From assembly GCA_005406025.1 (NCBI GenBank), contig BGZK01000537.1:62001-126000 (forward strand): 64,000 nucleotides of DNA. Reading direction: 5' to 3'. The stretch comes from Eumeta japonica (Eukaryota; Arthropoda; Insecta; Lepidoptera; Psychidae). Made by a program: the position numbers and the translations under genes. Position 1 is the stretch's first letter, and each line of letters begins with the position of its first letter. The notes under the pieces were generated by a model. That model had not been told where the DNA came from. It saw nothing but the letters and a program-made list of their open reading frames with translations, and did no database searches. Below are positions 49,800-61,117 of this stretch, one piece after another.

Positions 49800-50925
49800 G
49801 CATATAAATACAATACAGAATATTTAATTTATGTTCAACGAGACATGAGGGCGTATGGTTGTTTTTTAAGTGACCTCTGACATATAATAGGATTTAACTT
49901 AGGTCTAAATTACCTAACTGTTTTATCAATTGAGACATAAATTGATAAACATTGTACATGATTACAGTGTAGTTAATGGGCGCCACCCGACAGCGAGTGC
50001 AGAGAAAAGGTATACAATTCAACTTAATGATATTCACAATTAAATGTTTTACAAAGAGGTTAAGGTAGGTACCTGATTTCGAATATTGAACAGGGTTCAC
50101 TTCCCACCCATATTTATTTTTGATCTCTCATCTGCGATGAAACCTCGGCAGTAAGCAGTGCAGGTAAATGTGTTAGCAGAAATGTTGTGGGCTGAGGATG
50201 CCTCAACAATGAAACACTGTGCACTTCCAAATCGCCGTCTGCGCATCCAGATATCAGACATCCACTCTTGTGAGAATGAAAGAAAAGGACCCTATAACCA
50301 CCATAGATAACCGGTATACTAGATTTCACAAATCACTTCTCTGAACAAAACATCGCACCGTTATTTAGGATGATCCCACGATAAATACTTATATTAGACA
50401 GGAGAAGATTGACTGGTTAAATATAATATTTCCTTTAAAGAAATTCGCTTTTCGCAATGTCTGCCCCGACGCTTTTCAAATCAGAAAATAATTGCCACGA
50501 ATTCTTGTATTTGAAAAAGTTATCTTCGATATGATAGAAATGATGTGTCAAATGAATCTAACGAAGCATTGAATGACACTAAGAATTAGATATTCGAAAC
50601 AGATGCTTTCTAATTTCTTCTTTTTATGGTCCATCGACTGAATTGAGTTATAGATGCAACAAAGTTCCTTTACTTCTAATCAAAACGAATTATGGAACCA
50701 TCACAAAAACACTACGACATGTCTTTCAGAAGCTGATATATTCGTTCTACATATTCGTGCCGTTGCACAAAATTACGGAATTGATTCTAAAAGTTCCTGC
50801 ATAAATGAGAAACTTCTTGAGTAAAATAGACTATAAACATTTCTGTATATTTGTGCTATTACAGATTTACAAACGTCTTCCACTTATAAAAACCTACATT
50901 ATCTCCGAGTAATACAGCCTAAATT
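49800..50925. other. Non-coding stretch with one open minus segment
   Basis: At 50,329-50,114 on the minus strand a 71-codon frame has coding-like composition (SGCADGDLEVHSV and LLTHLPALLTAEV), but no family is recognised with confidence. It may be a repeat fragment. The remainder is A+T-rich. Confidence 0.3.
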
Positions 50926-50929
50926 TTAT

Positions 50930-51315
50930 TTTGGTAGTAGCCCCACTCAACCGTAGAACCGTAAGCGGTAACGAAATCGATATTGCAAACAAGACGAAGA
51001 GTAGAATCGAGAACGGAATCGAAAACGGAACCATGGTTGAAATAGAGTGTGGAATTAAAATTAGAACCAAAGGCATGTTCGGAATCGGAATAAGGAACAG
51101 TGCCGAGGTCAGAAATCAGAGTGGGGCTTCTTAACCCTAATCTACTTAGTCCGAGACCGGGTTCTGAATCAAAAGCGACACTGCGATCAAAGTCAAAAGT
51201 GAAACAAATCTGTATCGAGATCAGGATTGGGATTGAGATCGTAAACGGTCGATACACAAGGTAAAGGAATGTGTTCAAAGTATACACGGGTGAAGCCGAG
51301 GGCAAAAGCTAGTTT
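50930..51315 (+). repeat. Degenerate hexamer repeat (GGAATC/GAGATC type)
   Basis: A run of six-base steps such as GGAATC, GAAACC, GAACGG and GAGATC with many substitutions ends with GGGTGAAGCCGAGGGCAAAA and GCTAGTTT. The ending is one I recall at the 3' edge of many lepidopteran insertions. Open frames here on both strands (including 128 codons minus) arise from the repeat's base pattern. Confidence 0.65.
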
Positions 51316-51785
51316 ATTTATAAGATTGACATTTATTTTCAAAAACACATTAATTCTGTTTTTTTAGATTCTACAAAAATAATATAAACAGTCATGTTTG
51401 GTTTTGTTACCTACAGAAAAAAAAATAATCATTTAAGAAAGGAGAAAAATTTCTTCGAAAAACCATTGATGTTTTGATGTCAAGCGCCAGAACAGAAAAT
51501 AATTAATCTCTTTTTTGACATTAATCTGTCACAATTCTCACAAGTTAATTCTCACATAATTTTCGATTATTATCTACCATTAATATATGCACCTTTGTTA
51601 GATTCTATCATTCTCCTCATAAATAATAGTTCACGATGGCCGCGAGTCTTAGTTCTAACATCTTGGTGTCCATGGATAATACCATATAATGTAGGTCATG
51701 TAAGTTCATGGAATGTAGTTTGTCGCCTCAGGTTTTAATTACATGACTGTTGAAGCCCTACCCTACTACAATTTTTAATTCAAAA
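51316..51785. other. A+T-rich non-coding stretch
   Basis: Nothing recognised. Confidence 0.45.
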
Positions 51786-51789
51786 TAAT

Positions 51790-51975
51790 GGGCTTGGATC
51801 TTAAGTCCCTTACGCTGACCTAACGCGGCTTGGTATTCGATAACGACCATCGTCATAAATGCGATAACGACGTTCGCAACCGACGGCTTAAGGTGTCCTC
51901 CAAGGCACGTAGTTATATTTTTAATATGGTTTAAGTTAAAAATTCATTAGCAAATTCTGCCGTATTTAGTACCGA
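51790..51975 (+). mobile_element. Dispersed repeat, copy 1
   Basis: Words TGGATCTTAAGTCCCTTACG, GATAACGACCATCGTCATAA, ATGCGATAACGACG and ACCGACGGCTTAAGGTG follow in the same order as the copy at 57.23 kb. Both match a repeat I associate with moth genomes. This copy is the more diverged of the two. Confidence 0.55.
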
Positions 51976-52435
51976 ATTTTATTTAAGATATTAAAAATTC
52001 CTACCGCACTCGAGAAAAATACATTTAAGAAATATAGTGTCTTCAACAGCATATATTGATACTGGCGGACGAACAACCACTCTTAAATATGAAAATTCAA
52101 ATCAAATTGTTAGATATGAAGATTATGTAAAATCGCATAATAATTCTCGTTCCGAAATTTATCTACTTAGATTTATATATACTTAAAACATCGCATTTGA
52201 ATAAGTTTTAAAACATCCAATGAATTTACATAAGTGCATTTTCCTGAGAGACTTTGTACACGTTTCAAATGTAGCAAGTCATTAAAATAAATGTGCATAC
52301 CTTTAATGGCAGGGAAGGTCTGCATACATCGCTAATGACCTCGCAGAAATTTCTAGTGTGTATGCAACTTTCTAATGAGGCATTCCGCGAAAGTTTTCCT
52401 TATCCTATAATGTAAGGGCTTTTATAATAATTTTT
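51976..52435. other. A+T-rich non-coding stretch
   Basis: Nothing recognised. Confidence 0.45.
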
Positions 52436-52439
52436 CTTT

Positions 52440-53870
52440 ATAATAATAATAAATTGCTTTGTCCTGTAATTAATATTTACATGTACAGTGGCATTTAAAC
52501 TAAAAGCCTATGTTTATTACAGTATATTTCTAATTTCAGTTTACCTTTTGGCATAGGCCTCCTCCAACGACTACCACTAACTTCTATAATTTGCAATTCC
52601 TACCATTTTGCGTCCACAGTCAACTTCAAATCACCTTCCCATTTCATTATCTGTTTTCTTGGCTTTCTGTTATTGTTTTTCTCCATTTACTCCTTGTACT
52701 ACGCATCATGTGACTAACTGGTCGCCAATTTTGCTGGTTTATTCATATTAAGGTACCATTTATTTTAGTTCTCGACCTAAGCACAGTGTTCCTTACCCGA
52801 TCTTGTTTCCGTGTGCCTGTTATACTACGCTCCATTGCTCTTCGACAGATGGCTACTTTTACTCTTTGAGATTTGGTCAATTCTCAAGATTCGCAGCCGT
52901 AAATTAGACATGACAGTATGCAAACATTAAAGGTCTCTTTTTTATTGCAATTCCTAAGTCCTTAGAGTTCATTATTTTCTTAAGAGCTCAGTATTTTTTC
53001 GATCCCATAGCTATTCTCAAATCTTGTTTGCTGTTTCTTCCTCGGTAGAGATAACCTGTCCTAGATATATATAGTCATAAAAATATTGGAGGTTTTTGTA
53101 CCCAATTTTTATGTACATCTAAAGGAAGGCATTCTTTTCGATTTTTTGGCATTCATTTTAATTTGACTTTCAGACTTTTAGTGTTTAATCCTTGAATCAT
53201 ACTTTCTATATTTCCAGGGTTCTCGTTGAAGAAAATTAAGTTGTCTGCGAATCTGAGATGGTTCATTTTAAAGCCATTTATATTCAAGCTGAAATTTTCT
53301 CAGTCCAATTTTCGAAAGACACTATAACTGCGGTGAATAGTTTGGATGAAAGGGGTCCCCTTGCATCAATCCTCTTTCCATGTTTAATTCGCTATCGACT
53401 TACTCTAATCTGTTTCTGGCTTTGCTATTCGAGTAGACTGTTTTTATGGTGGTACATATGATGGTATTCCTTACTGTTTTAGGGTATCTCATATGTAATC
53501 GTTCATTATACTATCGAAAGCATTGACATAGTCTATGAAGGCAATATATACAACTTTATTGTATTCATTATATTTTTTAGCACCTGTTTGACTGTATGAA
53601 TATGGTCTATAGTTAAGAACATTTTCCTGAAGCCCGCCTGTTCGATAGGCTGTTACTCATCTAGCATTAGGGTGATCCTACTCAGTATAATTGTTACAAA
53701 CACCTCGTACACGTTTGACTTTAAGCTTATCGGTTTATAATTTCCGATGTTTCTTTTTTCTCCGTTTTTGTATAGAAATATTATATGAGGTCTTTCATTC
53801 CATTTTTCAGCCTTGAAATAATAGTTTGTTGTTATACCTACAAAACCTTTAATCCTTAAAAAAGTAAAAA
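52440..53870 (-). mobile_element. Decayed RTE-type LINE of a second family (minus strand)
   Basis: Read minus, the sequence contains GNYKPISLKSNVYEVFVT-like residues (about 53,745-53,690) and EQAGFRKMFLTIDHIHTVKQ-like residues (about 53,645-53,575). Motif A is IDYVNAFDS, with its catalytic Asp at 53,531-53,533. An RQGDP-like block lies near 53,360, and the catalytic box reads F-A-D-N (Asp 53,243-53,245, Asn 53,240-53,242). C-terminal blocks follow. The 3' tail is a TTATTATTATTATA run at 52,436-52,451. The N-terminal endonuclease is missing and stops are frequent. The protein differs from the 9.3-kb element, so at least two LINE lineages are present. Confidence 0.85.
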
Positions 53871-54230
53871 ATAACTAAATGCAAATGCAGATTCACTAAC
53901 AACTAAAGTAAAGTCTTATCCTGTAGGTGAATTGATTCTTGGGTGAGATTACAATAAAACAATTGATTTTTCCACTTTTTTCATTTTTTAACTGTGTATA
54001 CTTTGAAATTGACGATCCTTAACTTTGAAGTATAAACTCAATCTAGATTGGACCAAATTCATAAGTATTCACGACTAAGCATTATCACGACTATAATGAA
54101 ATTAATATTGAAAAATGGACAATATACAGTGGACTTCAACAAATTGAATATAAATCACCAAAATACATTCCTATATAAATCATGTCGGCCGACGGAAGTG
54201 GACAGTGTTTAGCGACTACCAAAAAGCGAT
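53871..54230. other. A+T-rich non-coding stretch
   Basis: Nothing recognised. Confidence 0.4.
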
Positions 54231-54231
54231 A

Positions 54232-54258
54232 GAATCCATAAATTTGATTTATGGATTC
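54232..54258. repeat. Short perfect hairpin
   Basis: GAATCCATAAA and TTTATGGATTC flank a 5-base loop. Confidence 0.7.
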
Positions 54259-54274
54259 CAACGTCTACCCCCTT

Positions 54275-54730
54275 CTCAGAGTTGACGTCCTATTACACGT
54301 CACAAACTTTTATGATTATTCACTTCCAGCATACCATTTCGGTTCGTTTATTACTAAAACTCAGTTTGCCGATCAAAGCGCGACCCAGGACGCCGTCGAG
54401 CTTTATTTGGTTATTCACGGCAAATGAAGCCGAAGAGGGGTTGTGTTTCAATCGTTACGGAATTTATAAGCGAGTATTTTATGAGACAAAACGGTAGAGT
54501 TGAAATTCGTCGAACCGGCTATTTATTACGTTGATTATGTTTCGTCGATGGCGTAAAGTTACATTGGATTTATAATAATAACTAGGAAGCGGTTGTGACC
54601 AAACGAAACACTTAAAGCCGAGTACACGAATCAAAAAATAACAGCTTCTATCAATTAGTACGGGCGAATCAAACAATGCGTTTTTGACTGAAATCAAATT
54701 AAACTACATGATACGCACGTAGGTAAACCA
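54275..54730. other. Unique high-complexity segment, candidate regulatory DNA
   Basis: Balanced DNA with CpGs and A+T-rich homeodomain-type words such as TTTATTACG at 54,521. Two opposing 71-72-codon frames (54,282-54,497 plus and 54,479-54,697 minus) are unrecognised. A regulatory role is inferred from composition only. Confidence 0.25.
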
Positions 54731-54794
54731 CGTCAAACGGCAGACCTCGTACGTCGTTAATGTATCGGTGGCAACTGTGTTAATTTAATAAGTC

Positions 54795-54895
54795 AACTGA
54801 CCCGTATTGAACCAGCATGGGGGACTTAATGCGTAAGCTGGATTAAGGCTCAAGCAGCTCTGATCTGAAATAGCATTGTGAAAGTGTATACTTCT
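54795..54895 (+). mobile_element. Possible SINE-related repeat fragment
   Basis: GACCCGTATTGAACCAGCAT, then GGGGGACTTAA and CTGGATTAAGG, resembles the shared central part of a common lepidopteran repeat. It is diverged and short. Confidence 0.4.
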
Positions 54896-55143
54896 GCAGT
54901 TAAATGACGAAAACCTGATATAGTCATTGTAATTATGTGGTCCAAATTACGAGGATTGCTATTTATGTATCCGTAACTTGCCACATGCAGAACAATATTT
55001 AACAACTAATTACAAAATTTAAAAATAAACCTCCTTGGCTGTAGAATACCGTTGTTTTTATGTAACTAATAGTTACATAGTTACTAACTATCAATTATTT
55101 TACTACTGTTATGTTATTTTGAAAATTGCGTGTCTTTATCACC

Positions 55144-56240
55144 ATGGATTTAATTCGTAAAAATTTTTGTGTGATAATTTATTACGAATTTTGGTATGAG
55201 CTAACTCAAAAACAGTCCACCGGTCAATTCACTTAGACTTTTGAGGATGAAACACCACCGAAAACCATTTTCTATCACTCTTTTAGTGAGTTTAATCATG
55301 GGCGATCTATACTCACCGACGAATTTAAAGAAGGTCGCCCTAAAACGGTTGTTGTACCAAAAAAAATCTATACTGTTCGGGAATTAATAATGCAAGATCG
55401 TCATGTTACATATCACGATATAAAGGCATCCCTGGATGTAAGTATAACGATCATATATAAGATATTACACGAACATTTAGCTGTAGAAAAAAAAGTTGTG
55501 CGAAATCCAACGATTCCGCACAACATGAGCATTGATCAAAAACAGGCTCGTGTCGATTGGTGCAAAAAAATTATAAAAAAATACAATCACGGTACGTCAA
55601 AACCTGTTTATAATATCGACACAGGTGATGAATCTTGCATCTATGCGTGTAACCCCGAAACTAAACAACAGTCAACTTGTGTGGGTATTCCAAGGTGAGC
55701 CAAACTCAACAAAAGTGATTCGTGCCAAACGCACTTTGAAGCAAATGGTTACTTGTTTTATGGTACAAATGGACATGTGGTTACAATGCCACTAGAGAAT
55801 CATAAAACGGCTAATTCAGAATGGTACACGACACTTTGTTTGCCAGAAGTCTTTAAAGAAATAATAAAGAATGACCGACATCGCAGAAACTTTCTTCATT
55901 ATGACAATGCTAGCTGTCAGAAGTCGGCCGAAACAATTCGGTTTTTGGAAGGTTAAAAGATCGAAAGATCGAATTGACGGATCATTCCGCATATAGCCCT
56001 GATTTGGCACCCAACGATTTCTATTTATTCCAAAGCGTGAAGAATAAATTTCATGATTAATATTTTTTAACCCTGAAGAAACCGTTGAAGCGTTAAAAAT
56101 GTACGTTTTGAAGATACCTCGATCGGAATGGATAAAGTGCTATAAAAATTGGTTTCGGTGTATGAAAAGTGCATCGATCATCATAGCTAAAATTTTGAGA
56201 AGCAATAAAATCATATCAAACGATGGACATTTGTTTCTTT
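55144..56240 (+). mobile_element. Mariner-like transposase pseudogene, nearly full length
   Basis: The start codon at 55,144 gives MDLIRKNFCVIIYYEFW. The DNA-binding domain includes FNHGRSILTDEFKEGRPKTV (about 55,294-55,350) and IMQDRHVTYHDIKAS (55,390 on). The catalytic core has GDESCIY (Asp 55,627-55,629), HYDNAS (Asp 55,913-55,915) and LAPNDFYLF (Asp 56,016-56,018). All three catalytic residues survive. The second-to-third spacing is 103 nt, two short of the 105 expected, showing an indel next to an AAAGATCG duplication at 55,957-55,972. At least one early stop and several frameshifts inactivate it. The C-terminus runs to about 56,200. This lineage differs from the mariners at 43.3 and 46.3 kb. 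Confidence 0.9.
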
Positions 56241-56520
56241 TTGATATTTTGGACACATAAATAGCAAATGTCGTAATTGTGCAAATGTCTATTTTACATA
56301 ATTATTTCTAGAGGAATGAATAGCTTGTGCTGGAAGCGGTTATTTCAAAATTTTGTTACTGAAGCTAAAACAAGTTTTACCATATCTCTTAGCAAACCAC
56401 TTGATCTAAACATATTTTGTATGTCGTACGCGTTTTTGCAAACTTTTGTAGCTGTTCTCATACCGTTATTAAACTAATACTAAACTATTCTATTATTTGA
56501 AATGTTAATTCGCGGAAATC
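56241..56520. other. Short A+T-rich spacer
   Basis: Nothing recognised. A 66-codon frame here is not credible as a gene. Confidence 0.4.
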
Positions 56521-56524
56521 CATA

Positions 56525-56985
56525 ATTAGACACTTGCCTGCAACATGCATTAACATGCAGCATGCAACCCAGCGTTGACCCTTGTTTCTGTTCTTCCATT
56601 ACGAATCCTTATTTAAATAATTGAACATTGATTCGAGAGGATTGATAGCATTCAATGCATTTAATGGAGTCAATGCGTGATTGCTTGTCACAGTAGGAGG
56701 TTGGGTCCGCATTTCGCACACTCCTTACGCCCTGGCGGATGTGACTGTCTGCATTTTCCTGAAGATATATCTAGTTGGCATGAAACGTACTTAGGATTTA
56801 CAATATCATGATTAGCGCACAGAGATAAATGAACAATTAACACTTGCTTAGGTGTTCGATATCCGTCAATCCTCTCGAATCAATATTCAATTCGCTGAAT
56901 AGGGATTCGTAGTGGAAGAACAGATACGAGGGTCAGCGGTGGGTTGCCTGGCGTATGTTAATGATGTTGCAGGCAAGCGACTAAT
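56525..56985. mobile_element. Foldback element with ~115-bp inverted arms
   Basis: The left arm (56,525-about 56,646) and right arm (about 56,868-56,985) are imperfect reverse complements. Shared words include CTTGCCTGCAACAT near the ends, TCTGTTCTTCCA in the middle and GATTCGAGAGGATTGA at the inner edge. About 220 bases of unpaired DNA separate them. No coding capacity and no clear target duplication were found. A non-autonomous DNA transposon is the likeliest origin. Confidence 0.75.
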
Positions 56986-57224
56986 GTTCACACAATCGCT
57001 TAATCATAACTGCGCCACTTAAATGCTGTCATAAAAATGTAACGCCTCATCATCATCGTTACGAACATTCCATTTGTCGATTTTTAATATTTTATACGAC
57101 ATTTTTGACGACTCAGCACCATTTTAATTATATCTTTATAATACGCATCAATCACCTATACTACCGTCTACTAAATGTTGTTGTGTTGTTATTTCCTTTT
57201 TATATTTTTATATCAGATCGAAGA
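56986..57224. other. Non-coding spacer
   Basis: Nothing recognised. Confidence 0.4.
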
Positions 57225-57227
57225 GTT

Positions 57228-57455
57228 TAGATCTTAAGCTTCCCACGCTGGTCCAAAACGGGTTGACAGAGGGGTTAATGGCCGTTGCCACCAATGCGAT
57301 GGCAACGGCCGGAACCGTTGGCTTAACGTAGTGACCAAGGTAAAAAAGAGTGTTTTAATTTTAATAAAACTCATTAATTAATTAGCTCATGGTTAAAATC
57401 GAACCCTCTACCTTTCTGAACTACTGGGTCACTATCACTTTTATGCAGCTGCTGA
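57228..57455 (+). mobile_element. Dispersed repeat, copy 2
   Basis: GATCTTAAGCTTCCCACGCT, GGTCCAAAACGGGTTGACAG, GCGATGGCAACGGCC and ACCGTTGGCTTAACGT match the order seen at 51.79 kb. A perfect 11-bp stem GGCCGTTGCCA/TGGCAACGGCC (57,280-57,290 with 57,300-57,310) lies inside. The 3' part (57,385-57,435) resembles an inverted, decayed tRNA-like segment (ATCGAACCCTCTACC). Confidence 0.55.
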
Positions 57456-58409
57456 ATGGCATTTTACTGAAAAGTTGATCGAGTTCCGTACGTAAATATA
57501 TATTAAAAGCTTCATTAGAAAATTAAACAACCCTTTCATAAAATTAATGAACTGAATATAATAATATGCTTTCGCGCTCTTTACAAGAGGGGTTATTAAT
57601 AGCTGGCTTAATTGATACTATCTACGCCGTTCTTTAACATTTTAAGAAGCGGCTTTTTTAGGATTCTGTATCTGAAGGGTTCAAATGAAAGCTTATCGTT
57701 GCGTATAAAATTTTCTTCTATCCGTCGTTCAAAAACTGCTAGCTATCTTCGGGCAAAAAGGAGTTTTTAACAGACTGATATACTAATAATGTTGGCTAAA
57801 AGTTTTTTTTAATTTGAAATCGATTCTTATTCTGATTTGATTCTAATTCCATTGGCTTGATTGTTCAAGGACAAAAAAGAATATTTTTAAATATTTTATT
57901 TGAAGGGTGTGCCCATATCTACATGTGAACAATAGACTCCACGTTAGTAGATAACATTGAATATATTGCAGAACTTTTAAGCAGGACTCTATACAGCATT
58001 GATGTTCAAGTGATAAAGGTAATTATTTTTAAACTAGAATAGTTTCTACTGAATTAGAACAGATTCTCCGACGAAAGAATTGACCAATCAATTTTTAACA
58101 TCAATCGCAAAACACATCACTGCGTCCTTGGAGAGCACCTTAATCTACCTACTGTACATAATGCAATCATATTAATAAGAGCAGTCGTTTGTGAGCACCA
58201 ACCTGCATTGAGATTACTTAGAGGACTAAAGATCCCCGCCACTCAGTCTAACATAAAAATATTATAAAAGTGTATGTCTCAACAAATCTAACACAACAGA
58301 CAAAACTAGATCATGTATTTAACATATCTTTTCAAGTCAAAGCAAGATTATTCCGAGCCTCAAGATTTACGAGGAACAAGTTTTACTACAGGAATGTGTT
58401 TATTAGGGG
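57456..58409. other. A+T-rich non-coding stretch
   Basis: Nothing recognised. Confidence 0.45.
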
Positions 58410-58464
58410 AACCTTAGGGAAATAAGCTGGTGTGTACATACACAAACTTATTTCCTCTAAGGTT
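58410..58464. repeat. 55-nt hairpin of microRNA-like size
   Basis: The arms beginning AACCTTAGGGAAATAAG and ending CTTATTTCCTCTAAGGTT pair over about 25 positions with one bulge and a few mismatches, around a loop centred near 58,437. It matches no microRNA I know. It is short for a typical insect precursor, so a decayed inverted repeat is as likely. Confidence 0.65.
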
Positions 58465-58603
58465 AAATAGAGAGCACAGATGACCAACTGGTACGGATGT
58501 TTGTATAAATTTCTTGTTTTACTGACATTCATCAAGCATTTAATGTTAGCTGGTCGGTTGGTTTAAAGTGCTCGTAATTTGGACCTTTTTCTAGTGTGTC
58601 CAG

Positions 58604-59292
58604 TAGGGAGGCCCAAAAAAAATTAAATTTTTTTCCTAGTCTCGTGCAAAAATATCTAAGTTTATAATGTTTTCAATTTTTAAGAATTTCTAAAATCCTC
58701 AAATTTCAATTTTTTGTTTATTTTTATTTTTTTTTCTACAAGAAAAATTACAAAGGTCCTGAAAATCTCAAGTCGAAATTTTGATATGTAAAGGTCGATC
58801 CAAATTTTTCAAAAATTTCTAGTCAAGTACTGTATATCTTTTCGAGCGACTTCTGAACATGAATATAACGAACTTTACATTTTTTTTTTTCTTGGATTTG
58901 ACATACTTAAGAATGGAATTAAAGCACAAGAAACTAAAAAAAAATTGAATAAGCAAATAAAATATAAATTCCGTTGATATTCATGTTCAGAAATCGCTCG
59001 AAAATATATAAAGTACTTTATTTGGAAACTTTGAAAAATTTGGAGCGACCTTTAAATATTAAAATTTCGACTTGAGATTTTCAAGATCTTTATCATTTTT
59101 CTTGTGGATAAGATGAAATAATGAAAAAAAATATAAAAAAAAAATTAGATTTGACGACTTTAGAAATTTTTTAAAATTTGGAGCGACCCTTTAAAAAAAA
59201 TTTTTAATCTGCCATTTGGAGGAAACTCTTAAAATTTGTAGACTTCGATATTTTTGTACAAGACTCGAAAAAAATTTTTTTGGGCTACCCTA
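58604..59292. mobile_element. 689-bp foldback hAT-like MITE with 8-bp target duplication
   Basis: The 8-mer GTGTCCAG flanks both ends (58,596-58,603 and 59,293-59,300). The termini are TAGGGAGGCCC at the left and GGGCTACCCTA at the right. The whole element is close to one long palindrome. CTCGTGCAAAAATATC pairs with GATATTTTTGTACAAGA, and CTCAAGTCGAAATTTTGAT pairs with TTAAAATTTCGACTTGAG. GAGCGACTTCTGAACATGAAT pairs with its near match at 58,978-58,998. Arms of roughly 300 bp meet near 58,940. Eight-base duplications are typical of hAT transposons. There is no transposase. Confidence 0.85.
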
Positions 59293-59300
59293 GTGTCCAG

Positions 59301-60115
59301 TTTGGTCTATGTAAAATTTTTAAGGAAATCTTGCCGAGCCTTCAATCACACGCATTCGCTTTATACATTTCTATAATCCGTCTGTCTTTAATTATCCCTT
59401 CCAGATAACGAAACTACTGTAACATACTTTTTTTTTACACGAATCCCTACATCTTTCAAACCATATTATACTTTGACATCAGTATTCCCTCTATTTATGG
59501 ATATAGATAGCTATGGACCCATCTTTGAATGACACTCCATTCGCACTACGCGTAAATCGCTTTTCTAGTACATTTGTACATGTACGATTATACAAATACC
59601 ATTTGTTTTAGCCATTAGAGATCCAAGTGTACACCTTTCTCTAAATTATGCCATGTCGCCATGTTTGATGTGGCGAGTACTATTAAGTGACGCATTGCTG
59701 TAAATCTTTTCACTTTTTATTTATTATTTTGTTTCATTCTCTGGTAAAGAATGGACTCTGAAGCCCAACTATCACCTCAACTATCCTATTTTTTCATTTT
59801 TATTACTTTTAATTATAATTAATGAATAAAATGTACTTGGTAAATCCTTTAATGTTTGTCTACGGCTGTGCTCTCTTTGTTGCAATGCATTTCGTCTGCG
59901 CAATTCCGTCTAATTTTGTTTTTTTTTTTTGTTTCATTTATTTGCGTTATCACTAATAGTACCTACATAATATCATTAATAATATATAATAATTAATATA
60001 AGATAAGAAATAAACTAAATTAAGACCTCATAGCTACTTAGTATATTCAGTTCAGGTGTGCATTCCTATTAAAAATATAGACGTATTCAATTTTATATTA
60101 TAATTCTTTTTAGGC
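59301..60115. other. A+T-rich non-coding stretch
   Basis: Nothing recognised. Confidence 0.45.
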
Positions 60116-60415
60116 CAAGGGTTTTAGACCGATACACCTCGAATTTTGCATACAGGATGGCTGCTCTTCTGTCGCAAATAAATGTTGTGTAGGACAAAGA
60201 AAGATTGTACGGTTGTCTCTTTGTTTTTATGTTCACATGGAAATTACCGAGCTAATCAATTGTAATTTCAACACACACAGTGGCTTTGGCTAAAGTATGA
60301 CCTATACGTGAAAACATCAAGTCATCTATATGCTATGCACAAAAAAAAAACTTTCTTGTTACAGTAACGGGTCAATTGGGAAATTGACGTGAAATTAACG
60401 TGACAATTGTGAATT
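60116..60415. other. Unclassified segment
   Basis: Balanced DNA with no frame or repeat I can name. Confidence 0.3.
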
Positions 60416-60419
60416 ATGA

Positions 60420-60650
60420 AATTAAAAATCCGAGCCAGGAACGAAAGCAGAATACAGATTGGAATCAGGGTTGAAAGCGGGAGCGGAATAAGGACCCACA
60501 CTGGGGCTCATTATTCGAGATCGAGATCGGGAGTATGATTAACACATCTATGTCGAAGCCGATGATAAAGCGAAGCTGAATCATTGATCTAAATCAGGAT
60601 CGAGATTGCAAACAAAGCGCTGGAAAAATAGAACGGAAGTGATATAAAAA
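60420..60650 (+). repeat. Degenerate hexamer repeat, second block
   Basis: It has the same GGAATC/GAGATC-type steps as 50.93-51.31 kb, and shares CACTGGGGCTCATTATT-like and GTCGAAGCCGATG-like words with it. It has the same strand orientation as that block. Confidence 0.55.
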
Positions 60651-61115
60651 TGAATTAAAAACTATTTGTATAATTAAACGCTCATTTGGGGCGCAGAGAT
60701 GTGCCCGATCAGACAACATGCTTGTGTATTGATTTTCTAAGCTTGCAGCCGGGGCCGGAGTGCTCGCGCCGCTCCTTTGTTTCGTCACTATGCTACTTCT
60801 ACGGAACAAGGAAAAGATCTCACAAGACTAATGTAATTTACACCTTTGCATCGAATATACTATTGTTATTGTTTTATGCGTCGATGGATTAATGCGCTCC
60901 TGTTTAGTGGAAAATATAACGCTTGACATAAGTGGTTAAATGAACTTATATTCTCTTAGTTTGGATGTAGAATGAGGCGCGGTCTTTGATTTTGAAAACT
61001 TAACCAAAGAAAAACACAAAGATATTGAGAAAAGTGCATTTATATACATCTGCTTTTCCCGCGTAGACATAAAACGAATTCCTTCATCCTAGTATATCGG
61101 CCCATCACGAAATAA
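60651..61115. other. Non-coding spacer between inverted hexamer blocks
   Basis: It contains a G+C-richer patch at 60,745-60,785. No gene is recognised in the short opposing frames. Confidence 0.35.
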
Positions 61116-61117
61116 AG

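Noticed and set aside
50114..50329. 71-codon minus-strand frame considered as an exon or WD-repeat fragment
   Set aside because: The composition is coding-like, but there is no full repeat motif, no convincing donor before the stop, and it may be a repeat fragment.
50919..51305. 128-codon minus-strand open frame
   Set aside because: It lies entirely in the degenerate hexamer repeat. The Asp/Ser/Phe/Ile-rich translation follows from the six-base pattern.
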